Assembly: GCA_017614185.1 (NCBI GenBank)
Contig: JAGACI010000101.1
Location: forward strand, 1-6,444
Source of the DNA: Lachnospiraceae bacterium
Lineage (GTDB): Bacteria > Bacillota_A > Clostridia > Lachnospirales > Lachnospiraceae
Reading direction: 5' to 3'
DNA: 6,444 nucleotides
Made by a program: the position numbers and the translations under genes. Position 1 is the stretch's first letter. The number at the start of each line of letters is the position of its first letter. The notes below the pieces were generated by a model. The model searched no databases. It was not told the origin of the DNA and saw only the letters and a list, made by a program, of their open reading frames with translations. Of the stretch, positions 1 through 6,405 are shown one piece after another.

Positions 1-974
1 TCAAGCTCTTTTGCAATATATTTGGACAGATTGTTTACGCAGTCATGGTAACTTCCTTCCATGGTTGCCCCTGCTGCTCTCGCATGTCCGCCACCGCCAA
101 ATGCGCTGACAACCTTACTAGCATCAACCTTGGGAGTAGTGCGAAGGCTTACTTTGTACTTGAAAGTTCCAAGTTCATACATGAAGATAGCGCAGTCTAT
201 GCCCTTAATATTTCTGAGCTGATTAACTATTCCTTCAAGATCTTGAGGCGTAGCCTCATAGAAATCCATTGTTCTTCTGTCTACGCAGCTTACTATGCAT
301 CTTCCATCAAGGAATCTTACACTCTCAAGCATAGCCCTGCCCATTATCTGATTCTGAACATAAGTCTTCTGGTAGAATGTTTCCTCGACTATTCTCGGGA
401 AATCAAAATCAAACTTTATGAGTTCAGACGCTGCAATGAGTGTCTCAGGTCTTGTATTTGAATACTGGAAAACGCCTGTATCGTGAATAATACCGATGTA
501 AATTGCAAGAGCGATGTCAGAATCCATTCTCTCCTCATAGGAAAGAGAATTCTCATCGTTTTTGATAAGTTCATAGACAAGTTCGCTTGCGGAACCAACT
601 TCCGGGAAACAATAGTTTTCCTTGCCTGTGCCGTTTGCGTTTGTGATGTGATGATCGATGTTTACGGTAAGCTTTGACTCTTCAAACATCTTTGCTGCCT
701 TCTCATTCATCCTGTCGTAACTGCAATCCAGGCAAAAGAAGACATCAAAACCGCCCTCATGCTCATATGAGGTGTCGATATCATCAAGATACTTCATATC
801 TCTCATGTTTTCATTCTTTGAATCAAGCATGAGAGATATCTTTGCATCTTTCGCTATTTTTTTAAGATAAAGATAAATAGCCATGGTGGAGCCAAAGCAA
901 TCGCCATCCGGACGAATATGTCCGCTGATTCCGATTGTCTTTGCTCCTTCCACTATTTTAGACAGTTTCATCAT
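1..974 (-). CDS. nrnA: NrnA-like DHH/DHHA1 phosphoesterase (oligoribonuclease / pAp phosphatase), 3' end cut by window edge
   Basis: Probable cytoplasmic enzyme that degrades 2-5 nt RNAs (nanoRNase) and, in characterised relatives, dephosphorylates pAp; some relatives also cleave pApA. The window holds 324 codons plus two bases with no stop. Family members are about 310-325 residues, so only a few C-terminal residues are missing. Visible metal-site motifs of the DHH domain are H19-x-R-P-D23-G-D25, D83 in LDCS, D107-H108-H109, and H164-D165-T-G. The C-terminal DHHA1 domain carries GGGGHARAAG at 293-302, the substrate-binding signature. All key residues are intact. Two ATG codons stand in tandem (974 and 971). 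The first is preferred because an AAGGAGG at 987-993, inside the end of rbfA, lies 12 nt upstream of it. The gene overlaps rbfA by 17 nt (14 nt from the second ATG), suggesting translational coupling. The family is certain; the exact substrate (short RNA, pAp or pApA) cannot be settled from sequence alone. Confidence 0.93.
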   Translation of the reverse strand, partial: MMKLSKIVEGAKTIGISGHIRPDGDCFGSTMAIYLYLKKIAKDAKISLMLDSKNENMRDMKYLDDIDTSYEHEGGFDVFFCLDCSYDRMNEKAAKMFEESKLTVNIDHHITNANGTGKENYCFPEVGSASELVYELIKNDENSLSYEERMDSDIALAIYIGIIHDTGVFQYSNTRPETLIAASELIKFDFDFPRIVEETFYQKTYVQNQIMGRAMLESVRFLDGRCIVSCVDRRTMDFYEATPQDLEGIVNQLRNIKGIDCAIFMYELGTFKYKVSLRTTPKVDASKVVSAFGGGGHARAAGATMEGSYHDCVNNLSKYIAKEL

Positions 975-1341
975 TCTCCGGTCTGTCCTCCTTTTTGTTC
1001 ACCTCATCGATTAACTTGGACATGTTAACGCCATACTCAATGGAGTTGTCCATGATGAATGTGATTTCGGGAGTGTTGCGAAGATTAATCTTCTTCGCGA
1101 GGTAATTTCTGATGTATCCCGAAGCTGACTCCAGGCCTTTCTTGGTCTGAAGTCTTGCTTCCTCATCACCGTAAACGGAGATGTAAGCCTTACATGTCTT
1201 AAGATCGGGAGCTACATCAACCGAGACAACGCTTGTCATGGGAGAGATTCTGGGGTCTTTGATCTCGCCTCTTATACACTCTGCCAGAACATGCATTACC
1301 TCTTCATTGATTCTTATACTTTTAATACTGTTTTTTCTCAT
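958..1341 (-). CDS. rbfA: 30S ribosome-binding factor RbfA
   Basis: RbfA is a small KH-fold protein that binds the immature 30S subunit near the 5' end of 16S rRNA and helps late maturation, notably after cold shock. The 127-residue product is close to the usual 115-130. Family hallmarks are the basic N-terminus with RINEEV at 10-15, RGEIKDPRIS at 24-33, the strand-forming VSVDVAPDLKTCKAYISVYG at 39-58, and PEITFIMDNSIEYG at 91-104. The tail from about 115 is charged and probably disordered. The ATG sits 15 nt after the infB stop with a GAGG at 1349-1352 spaced 7 nt away, a weaker Shine-Dalgarno than those of its neighbours, so re-initiation by ribosomes finishing infB may contribute. Its 3' end contains the ribosome binding site and start of the following DHH gene. 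Confidence 0.97.
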   Translation of the reverse strand: MRKNSIKSIRINEEVMHVLAECIRGEIKDPRISPMTSVVSVDVAPDLKTCKAYISVYGDEEARLQTKKGLESASGYIRNYLAKKINLRNTPEITFIMDNSIEYGVNMSKLIDEVNKKEDRPENDETV

Positions 1342-1356
1342 TATGAAACCTCGATT

Positions 1357-4089
1357 CTATCGGGGAACCTCAACCATGATATATGCTTCAACCTGATCAA
1401 GTTCCTTGATTGCGTCGAATCCTTCGAATACGAGACCGCACTCGAATCCGGCCTTAACCTCTTTGACGTCATCCTTGAATCTCTTAAGGGATGCAAGATT
1501 TCCTTCGAATACCTGCTCGCCCTCACGGGTAATTCTGACTTTACAGCCTCTCTGGAATACACCGTCAAGTACATATGAACCTGCGATGTTACCGACTGCG
1601 CTGGCTTTGAAGATCTGACGAACTTCTGCATGGCCGATAACTTTCTCCTCAAATACGGGATCAAGCATACCCTTCATAGCAGCTTCGATGTCCTCGATAG
1701 CCTGATAGATTACCTTGTAAAGTCTTACGTCAACGCCTTCTCTTTCTGCAGAAGCCTTAGCCTGTGCGTCGGGACGTACGTTAAATCCGATGATGATAGC
1801 ATTTGAAGCACTTGCAAGAACAACGTCGGACTCGTTGATTGCACCTACGCCGCCGTGGATGCACTTAACAACGACTTCCTCGTTGGAAAGCTTAAGGAGT
1901 GAAGTCTTAACGGCCTCAACTGAACCCTGTACATCAGCCTTAACGATGATGTTGAGTTCCTTAAGGTTACCTGCCTGAATCTGGCTGAATACATCATCAA
2001 GTGACATATGAGCCTTGGTCTCTTCAAGCATCTTCTCCTTGTGCTGAGTAACGAATGCCTCTGCATAAGACTTGGCTGTCTTATCGGAATCATGGGCAAT
2101 GAATACTTCACCGGCGTTGGGAACGTCATTAAGACCAAGAATCTCAACGGGTGTTGAAGGAATAGCTTCCTTAACCTTTCTGCCCTTATCATCAATCATT
2201 GCTCTTACTTTACCGTGGCTTGAACCTGCGGAGATGAAGTCTCCAACATGCAATGTACCCTTTTGTACAAGTACAGTTGCAACAGGACCACGTCCCTTAT
2301 CAAGTTCTGCCTCGATAACGATACCTCTTGCTCTTCTGTTGGGATTAGCCTTGAGTTCAAGGATATCCGCTGAAAGAAGAATCATCTCAAGAAGCTGTTC
2401 GATACCTTCTCCGGTCTTTGCTGAAACAGGTACGAATACTGTGCTTCCACCCCAGTCCTCGGAAATAAGGTCATATTCTGTAAGCTCCTGCTTAACTCTG
2501 TCGATGTTGGCATTGGGCTTATCAATCTTGTTAACTGCAACGATGATTTCGATTCCGGCAGCCTTTGCGTGGTTGATAGCCTCGATTGTCTGAGGCATTA
2601 CACCGTCGTCTGCTGCAACAACAAGGATTGCGATATCTGTAGCATTGGCGCCACGCATACGCATAGCGGTGAATGCTTCATGTCCGGGTGTATCAAGGAA
2701 GGTAATCTTACGGTCGTTAACCTTAACGGTGTAAGCACCGATTGCCTGTGTGATACCGCCGGCCTCTTTATCTGTAACGTTTGTCTTTCTGATTGCATCA
2801 AGAAGTGAAGTTTTACCATGGTCAACGTGTCCCATTACACAGATAACGGGAGCTCTTGTAACCATATCTTCAGGATTCTCATCCTCTTCCTTGAGAAGCT
2901 CTTCAATGATATCAACCTTAACTTCCTTCTCACAGATAATCTCATACTCAATGGCAATGTTCTCTGCCTCTTCAAATGAGATTTCCTGGTTAACCGTAAC
3001 AACCTGTCCCTGTAAGAAGAGCTTTTTGATAATTGCAGAGGGCTGCTGTTTCATCTTCTCTGCAAGCTCTTTAATGGTGATTGTCTCAGGAATGGTAATA
3101 ACTTTGATTACTTCTTCTACTGTTTCTTCTTTCTTCTTTTCAGGCTTGATGAAGCGACCTGCTTTGTTCTTGGGAGCTGCGTCCTCCTCATAGATAAGAT
3201 CTTTCTTGGATCTCTTGTCGCGGTCCTGATTAGCTCCACGCCTCTTGTCGTCTTTGCCACCTTGGCCGCCACCTGCGTTCCCAAAGTCTTTGCCGCCCTG
3301 GCCGTTTGCGTACCTGTTACCCTGCGCCTGAGCATTCCTCTGACCGAAGTTCTTATCGCCTTCAGGCTTAGCATAGCCTGAACGAGGGCCGTTATTAGAC
3401 TGAGCGCCGTAATTAGAATTTGGACGTCCATCGGGTCTACCCTGAGCCCCTGCGGGTCTGGGTCTTCTCTCCGTATTCTCATTGGTTCTGTTTCCCTGAT
3501 ATCTGTCATTGGTTCTACCTGCATTAGGAGCTGCCTGAGCGTTGTCGTTTCTTCTGTTCTCAGGTCTTCCTGTGTTCTGGCTTCTCATATCCTTTAAGCC
3601 CTGCATCTCGTTGGGATCAGTAGGCTTAACAGATGATCTGATAAGAGGTCTGTTTACACTCGGTGTAGGTGAAGGAGGTGTTGAGGGTTTGATTAATCCG
3701 CCGGGACGGCCTGTGCCGCCCATAGGTCTTTGACCCTGTCCACCCATAGGTCTCTGACCTCCCTGAGGTCTTCCACCGGGCATCTTTGAGTTAGCTGAGT
3801 TGCTAACGATAATAATCTTCTTTTTCTTCTTCGGAGGCTCTGCGTTTCCGTCAGCCTTGGGAGCCTCTGCCTTGGGAGCGGGAGCTTTGGGAGCCTCCTC
3901 CTTCTTGGCGGGAGCTTCTGCCTTTGCGGGAGCCTTTCCGAATTTCTTTCTAACCATTTCGATTGCGTCGTCTTCGATGGAACTCTGAGCGGCCTTAACC
4001 TCCACCCCTTTTTCCGTCAAAAACGTAATCACGTCTTTGCTTTGTATATCCAGCTCTTTTGCGAGCTCATGAACTTTCATTTTAGCCAT
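1357..4089 (-). CDS. infB: Translation initiation factor IF-2
   Basis: GTPase that delivers fMet-tRNA to the 30S P site and promotes 50S joining. The 910-residue product has an IF2N helical domain at about 3-52, a long low-complexity linker at about 53-318, a second IF2N-like domain at about 332-390, then the G domain. All nucleotide-binding motifs are intact: G1 GHVDHGKT 420-427, G2 GGIT 444-447, G3 DTPGH 466-470, G4 NKID 520-523 and G5 SAK 556-558. A beta-barrel domain follows (about 585-680), then the IF2 domain III region with [11 protein letters not shown] (718-727), and the C2 fMet-tRNA-binding domain (about 815-905) with [11 protein letters not shown]. The linker alternates Ala/Pro/Lys, then Gly/Arg/Asn/Gln, and is expected to be disordered. 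The ATG has GGAGG at 4097-4101 with a 7-nt spacer, 15 nt after the ylxQ stop. Length is at the upper part of the family range because of the linker. Codon 115 may act as an internal start. Confidence 0.99.
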   Translation of the reverse strand: MAKMKVHELAKELDIQSKDVITFLTEKGVEVKAAQSSIEDDAIEMVRKKFGKAPAKAEAPAKKEEAPKAPAPKAEAPKADGNAEPPKKKKKIIIVSNSANSKMPGGRPQGGQRPMGGQGQRPMGGTGRPGGLIKPSTPPSPTPSVNRPLIRSSVKPTDPNEMQGLKDMRSQNTGRPENRRNDNAQAAPNAGRTNDRYQGNRTNENTERRPRPAGAQGRPDGRPNSNYGAQSNNGPRSGYAKPEGDKNFGQRNAQAQGNRYANGQGGKDFGNAGGGQGGKDDKRRGANQDRDKRSKKDLIYEEDAAPKNKAGRFIKPEKKKEETVEEVIKVITIPETITIKELAEKMKQQPSAIIKKLFLQGQVVTVNQEISFEEAENIAIEYEIICEKEVKVDIIEELLKEEDENPEDMVTRAPVICVMGHVDHGKTSLLDAIRKTNVTDKEAGGITQAIGAYTVKVNDRKITFLDTPGHEAFTAMRMRGANATDIAILVVAADDGVMPQTIEAINHAKAAGIEIIVAVNKIDKPNANIDRVKQELTEYDLISEDWGGSTVFVPVSAKTGEGIEQLLEMILLSADILELKANPNRRARGIVIEAELDKGRGPVATVLVQKGTLHVGDFISAGSSHGKVRAMIDDKGRKVKEAIPSTPVEILGLNDVPNAGEVFIAHDSDKTAKSYAEAFVTQHKEKMLEETKAHMSLDDVFSQIQAGNLKELNIIVKADVQGSVEAVKTSLLKLSNEEVVVKCIHGGVGAINESDVVLASASNAIIIGFNVRPDAQAKASAEREGVDVRLYKVIYQAIEDIEAAMKGMLDPVFEEKVIGHAEVRQIFKASAVGNIAGSYVLDGVFQRGCKVRITREGEQVFEGNLASLKRFKDDVKEVKAGFECGLVFEGFDAIKELDQVEAYIMVEVPR
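3136..3933 (-). other. Low-complexity linker of IF-2 between the two IF2N domains
   Basis: Residues 53-318 of IF-2 have compositionally biased sequence. First comes an Ala/Pro/Lys/Glu stretch of APKAEAPK type (53-80), then a five-lysine run followed by KIIIV-like hydrophobics (87-95), then a Gly/Arg/Asn/Gln-rich part (103-285), and finally a Lys/Arg-rich part (281-297 and 308-320). Short imperfect repeats are visible: QRPMGGQG followed by QRPMGGTG (112-127), and GQGGKD twice (263-268 and 275-280). Linkers of this kind are typical of the family, vary greatly in length between species, and are thought to be flexible and RNA- or ribosome-contacting. The reading frame stays open throughout, so this is a linker and not a decayed or misassembled region. 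Confidence 0.85.
3745..3764 (-). promoter_or_regulatory. Candidate internal ribosome binding site and ATG for a short IF-2 form
   Basis: In-frame ATG at codon 115 of infB (3745-3747) is preceded by AGGGAGGT (3757-3764), a close match to the anti-Shine-Dalgarno complement, with a 9-nt spacer. Initiation here would give an IF-2 of 796 residues lacking the first IF2N domain but keeping the second one, the G domain and the C-terminal domains. Short IF-2 forms made from internal starts are known in other bacteria. The caveat is that GGAGGT is a natural by-product of Gly-Gly codons, so the match may be accidental. Confidence 0.35.
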
Positions 4090-4104
4090 GCTTTATCCTC
4101 CGTC

Positions 4105-4425
4105 CTATTTTGTCTCTTCCAATGAACCAAGCAGTTCTGTAAGCTTAGCGGCAAAGCCTGCATCCGTAACTCCGGCCGATGCTCTCATCTCTTTTCCTAT
4201 TGCATGACCAAGGTCATCCTTTGTGCCGTATACGAATACCGGTACTTTGTAAAAAGCACCCTTGTCCGTAAAAAGCTTCTTCGTGTTATCCGAAGCATCT
4301 TCAGCCACAATAACAAGTTTGACCTTTCCGTCCTTTATGCCGTTTTCTGTCGAGAACTCACCGCTTACAACCTTACCGGCTTTGGTGGCAAGTCCCAAAA
4401 GAGATAAAATCTTATTCTGCGCCAT
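4105..4425 (-). CDS. ylxQ: YlxQ, L7Ae-family RNA-binding protein of the nusA-infB operon
   Basis: Small L7Ae/L30e-fold protein of 106 residues, usual for the family (about 100). Family members recognise kink-turn RNA, and YlxQ is a ribosomal-protein-like factor encoded next to infB in many Gram-positive bacteria; its specific target is not established. Matching segments are KILSLLGLATKAGKVVSGE (5-23, the N-terminal helix and Gly-rich turn) and KLVIVAEDASDNTKK (36-50), where the L7Ae RNA-contact region lies. The start at 4425 (MAQNKILSLL) is chosen because AAGGAG at 4433-4438 stands 7 nt upstream and matches the usual N-terminus. A longer open frame to 4491 would add 22 residues that look unlike the family and lie within ylxR coding sequence. 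The gene overlaps the end of ylxR by 14 nt in another frame, which favours translational coupling. Confidence 0.93.
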   Translation of the reverse strand: MAQNKILSLLGLATKAGKVVSGEFSTENGIKDGKVKLVIVAEDASDNTKKLFTDKGAFYKVPVFVYGTKDDLGHAIGKEMRASAGVTDAGFAAKLTELLGSLEETK

Positions 4426-4681
4426 CCTCAAACTCCTTAACAAGATTCTCGTATACTTCCTCGGGAATCGCTGTGTGAAGTGACCTTTCAAGTCCTTTTG
4501 ACTTCCTGGCTTTCATAAGGCAATCAAGATTCTTGCATATGTAAGCGCCTCTTCCGTTCTTTCTGCCCGTAAGATCAAGCACAACTTCATCCTCGGGAGT
4601 CTTAAGCACTCTCATAAGCGTTCTCTTGTCCTTCATTTCGCCACAGCCCAAGCACTGTCTCATTGGAATTTTTTTGTCCAT
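4412..4681 (-). CDS. ylxR (rnpM): YlxR / RnpM (DUF448) RNA-binding protein, RNase P modulator family
   Basis: An 89-residue basic protein of the YlxR family. Bacillus YlxR has been described as binding the RNase P RNA and modulating RNase P (hence RnpM); it has also been linked to gene regulation. Here the family signature is clear: IPMRQCLGCGE (5-15), TLMRVLKTPEDEVVLD (21-36), then GRKNGRGAY (39-47), the conserved RNA-binding loop, and a Lys/Arg-rich helix (57-66). Four cysteines, C10, C13, C49 and C54, sit as CxxC plus C-x4-C, so they could bind a metal or be a structural remnant; several Clostridial relatives have them, while the Bacillus form largely lacks them (recalled, not checked). 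The ATG lies 5 nt after the nusA stop, and its ribosome binding site, GGAGAAGAG, is inside the last codons of nusA. Confidence 0.95.
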   Translation of the reverse strand: MDKKIPMRQCLGCGEMKDKRTLMRVLKTPEDEVVLDLTGRKNGRGAYICKNLDCLMKARKSKGLERSLHTAIPEEVYENLVKEFEDGAE

Positions 4682-4686
4682 GCTTA

Positions 4687-5844
4687 TTACTCTTCTCCGT
4701 CCTCGGAGGCCTCTTCATAGCCTTCTTCGTACTCGCCTTCGTACTCCTCATCGTACTCGTCGTCATCATACTCGTAGTCTTCGATACGGAATCCGGGAGT
4801 ATCCTTAGCCTGAGTCTCACTCTTGATATCAATCTTGTAGCCTGTAAGTCTTGCTGCAAGTCTTGCGTTCTGACCTTCCTTACCGATTGCAAGGGAGAGC
4901 TGGTAATCAGGAACAACTACCTTTGCTGTCTTCTCATCGGGATCAGCGAATACTGCAACAATCTTTGCAGGTGAAAGAGCATTCTGAATAAGTGTACCGG
5001 GGTTCTCATCCCAGTTAACGATATCAATCTTCTCGCCTCTAAGCTCTTCAACGATTGCGTTAACTCTTGCACCGTTCATACCTACACATGCACCTACGGC
5101 GTCAACGTTGGGGTTGTTGCTGTAAACCGCAATCTTGGTTCTGCTTCCTGCTTCTCTTGCGATTGACTTGATTTCAACTGTTCCGTCCTTAATCTCTGTA
5201 ACCTCTGACTCAAAGAGTCTCTTAACAAGGTCCGGATGAGTACGGCTTACATTGATACGAGGTCCCTTGGGAGTGTTCTTAACATCTACGATGTAAAGTT
5301 TAATTCTCTCAGTGGGCTTGAATACCTCAGTCTTAACCTGCTCATTCTCGGAAAGGATAGCATCTGCCTTGCCAAGGTTAATAGAAATGTTCTTGCCAAC
5401 GTATCTCTGAACGATACCGGTAACAACATCTTTTTCTTTCTCATAGAACTGATTGTAGATAACGCTTCTCTCTTCCTCACGAATCTTCTGTAAGATAACG
5501 TTCTTTGCATTCTGAGTAGCGATACGACCGAACTCTTTGGACTTGATCTCGATGCGAACTGTTCCGCCGACTTTAGCCTTCTTGTTGATTGCCTTGGCAT
5601 CTTCAAGAGCGATCTGAAGAACATCGTCCTCAACCTCATCCTTTGTAGCTACAACTTCCTTCTCGGCATAAACCTCGAATTCACCTGTCTCTCTGTTAAT
5701 CTCAACCTTCACATTGTCTGCCTTGCCAAAGTGGTTCTTGCAGGCTGTAAGAAGAGAGTTCTCAATAGCCTCAAACAAGGTTTCCTTGCTTATGTCTTTC
5801 TCCTTTTCCAGCACATCCAATGCTTCCATTAACTCTGTATTCAT
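4687..5844 (-). CDS. nusA: Transcription termination/antitermination factor NusA
   Basis: NusA binds RNA polymerase and nascent RNA, stimulates pausing and hairpin termination, and takes part in rRNA antitermination. The 385-residue product shows the polymerase-binding N-terminal domain (1-130), an S1 domain (about 135-200, VVTGIVQRYVGKNISINLG), KH1 (about 205-278, with VGACVGMNGARVNAIVEEL) and KH2 (about 305-340, with GKEGQNARLAARLTGYKIDI). It lacks the acidic-repeat domains of the roughly 495-residue enterobacterial protein and ends in a strongly acidic tail. The start at 5844 is chosen over an in-frame ATG at 5874: AGGAGGAG (5855-5862) is placed 10 nt before it, it gives the expected MNTELMEALD N-terminus, and the other start would overlap rimP by 11 nt. 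Two tandem TAA codons end the gene. Confidence 0.98.
   Translation of the reverse strand: MNTELMEALDVLEKEKDISKETLFEAIENSLLTACKNHFGKADNVKVEINRETGEFEVYAEKEVVATKDEVEDDVLQIALEDAKAINKKAKVGGTVRIEIKSKEFGRIATQNAKNVILQKIREEERSVIYNQFYEKEKDVVTGIVQRYVGKNISINLGKADAILSENEQVKTEVFKPTERIKLYIVDVKNTPKGPRINVSRTHPDLVKRLFESEVTEIKDGTVEIKSIAREAGSRTKIAVYSNNPNVDAVGACVGMNGARVNAIVEELRGEKIDIVNWDENPGTLIQNALSPAKIVAVFADPDEKTAKVVVPDYQLSLAIGKEGQNARLAARLTGYKIDIKSETQAKDTPGFRIEDYEYDDDEYDEEYEGEYEEGYEEASEDGEE
4690..4785 (-). other. Acidic tyrosine-rich C-terminal tail of NusA with a 12-nt DNA repeat
   Basis: Residues 354-385 of NusA contain 20 Asp/Glu and 6 Tyr in 32 positions with no basic residue. At DNA level the heptamer CGTACTC (plus strand) recurs exactly at 4728, 4740 and 4752, a 12-nt period, with a degenerate copy (CATACTC) at 4767; it encodes successive Glu-Tyr pairs. 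The end of this stretch also holds the ribosome binding site of ylxR. Acidic NusA tails are common outside Proteobacteria; a role in touching polymerase or in masking the RNA-binding domains is inference. Confidence 0.75.
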
Positions 5845-5854
5845 CTTTTCTAAT

Positions 5855-5862
5855 CTCCTCCT
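5855..5862 (-). promoter_or_regulatory. Ribosome binding site of nusA
   Basis: AGGAGGAG, 10 nt before the ATG at 5844 and just after the rimP stop at 5864-5866. It decides the nusA start against the in-frame ATG at 5872-5874, which lies upstream of this site inside the last codons of rimP. Confidence 0.85.
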
Positions 5863-5863
5863 A

Positions 5864-6328
5864 TCAAAAATCAATTGCCAATCTCACGTCTGCAAGATCG
5901 GTGCGATTAAATACTTTGTCTTCGCCGTCAATAGTTACTGTTATTGTTTTATCATCAAAGGCTTTTAAAACGCCTTCGAAATTCTTAACCTTATCGATAG
6001 GTTTAAATGTCTTAAGTTCAACATCCTCACCTATGCTCTTTTCAAAATGTCTGTCCTTCTTAAGGCTTCTTCCGAGTCCCGGAGAACTAACCTCTAAGAT
6101 ATACGCATCTTCGATGAAGTCTTCTTCATCCAGCTTGTCGGACAATGCTCTGCTGACTGCTTCGCAATCATCAATGTCCACTCCGCCTTCCTTGTCAATG
6201 TAGGCTCTCAAATACCAGTCGCTGCCTTCTTTGACATACTCAACGTCATAAATCTCAACGCCCTGTTTATCAGTGATAGGCTTTAAGATTTCCTCTGTCC
6301 TGGTCTCATAAGTCTTTCCTTTTGACAA
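5864..6328 (-). CDS. rimP: Ribosome maturation factor RimP
   Basis: RimP binds the free 30S subunit and promotes its late assembly, including uptake of protein S12. The product from the preferred TTG start is 154 residues, typical of the family (about 150-160). The N-terminal alpha/beta domain includes VEIYDVEYVKEGSDWYLRAY (24-43) and the acidic ID-x-x-x-GGVDIDDCEAVSRALS stretch (44-63). The family signature LEVSSPGLGRSLK is at 78-90, and a C-terminal Sm-like beta domain spans about 95-154. The TTG at 6326-6328 is preferred over an in-frame GTG at 6335-6337. A near-consensus Shine-Dalgarno, AGGAAGTGA (6334-6342), is 5 nt before the TTG but overlaps the GTG, and the TTG gives the family-like N-terminus MSKGKTYETR. 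It is the first gene of the visible operon and lies 50 nt downstream of a terminator hairpin. Confidence 0.95.
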   Translation of the reverse strand: MSKGKTYETRTEEILKPITDKQGVEIYDVEYVKEGSDWYLRAYIDKEGGVDIDDCEAVSRALSDKLDEEDFIEDAYILEVSSPGLGRSLKKDRHFEKSIGEDVELKTFKPIDKVKNFEGVLKAFDDKTITVTIDGEDKVFNRTDLADVRLAIDF

Positions 6329-6333
6329 TGCTC

Positions 6334-6342
6334 TCACTTCCT
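6334..6342 (-). promoter_or_regulatory. Ribosome binding site deciding the rimP TTG start
   Basis: AGGAAGTGA differs at one position from the anti-Shine-Dalgarno complement AGGAGGTGA. It has a 5-nt spacer (GAGCA) to the TTG at 6328. The alternative GTG start falls inside the site itself, so it could not be served by it. Confidence 0.75.
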
Positions 6343-6378
6343 TTCTCTATTCAGTTTTATTTGCCGAAAAATTGCATG

Positions 6379-6405
6379 AAAAAGGTGGACCTTTTTGGCC
6401 CACCT
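6379..6405 (-). terminator. Rho-independent terminator upstream of rimP
   Basis: On the minus strand, arms GGTGGGCC (6397-6404) and GGTCCACC (6384-6391) form an 8-bp GC-rich stem with one G-U wobble, closed by an AAAAA loop (6392-6396). One further A-U pair (6405/6383) and a run of U residues (6379-6383) follow. On the plus strand the same hairpin lacks a downstream T-run, so the direction is minus. It most likely ends the gene located beyond the right edge, but since rimP starts only 50 nt later it could also act as an attenuator in the operon leader. Confidence 0.85.

Noticed and set aside
45..461. Plus-strand open frame of 138 codons opposite the DHH gene
   Set aside because: It lies entirely antisense to a gene with all family motifs intact, has no convincing ribosome binding site and no recognisable domain; the same holds for the other plus-strand frames (for example 2072-2593 and 2750-3193 opposite infB).
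3117..3524. Minus-strand open frame of 135 codons rich in Arg within the infB linker region
   Set aside because: It is a shifted-frame reading of low-complexity infB codons; the main infB frame is uninterrupted and explains the openness.
3136..3933. Repetitive infB segment as a possible mobile or CRISPR-like repeat region
   Set aside because: The repeats are short, imperfect, in frame and encode a biased peptide linker typical of IF-2; there are no regular spacers or inverted ends.
4602..4916. Minus-strand frame spanning the end of nusA and the start of ylxR
   Set aside because: It is out of frame with both genes, each of which has clear homology and its own ribosome binding site. It is a by-product of the repetitive acidic codons.
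5845..5874. Ten-residue longer NusA from the in-frame ATG at 5874
   Set aside because: That ATG lies upstream of the strong AGGAGGAG site and inside the last codons of rimP, and the added residues are not family-like.
6354..6382. Sigma-A-like promoter TTTTCA - 17 nt - TAAAAC before rimP
   Set aside because: Each hexamer matches the consensus at only about four positions in AT-rich DNA, the -35 overlaps the terminator U-run, and the leader would be under 20 nt, so it is not strong enough to list as a feature.
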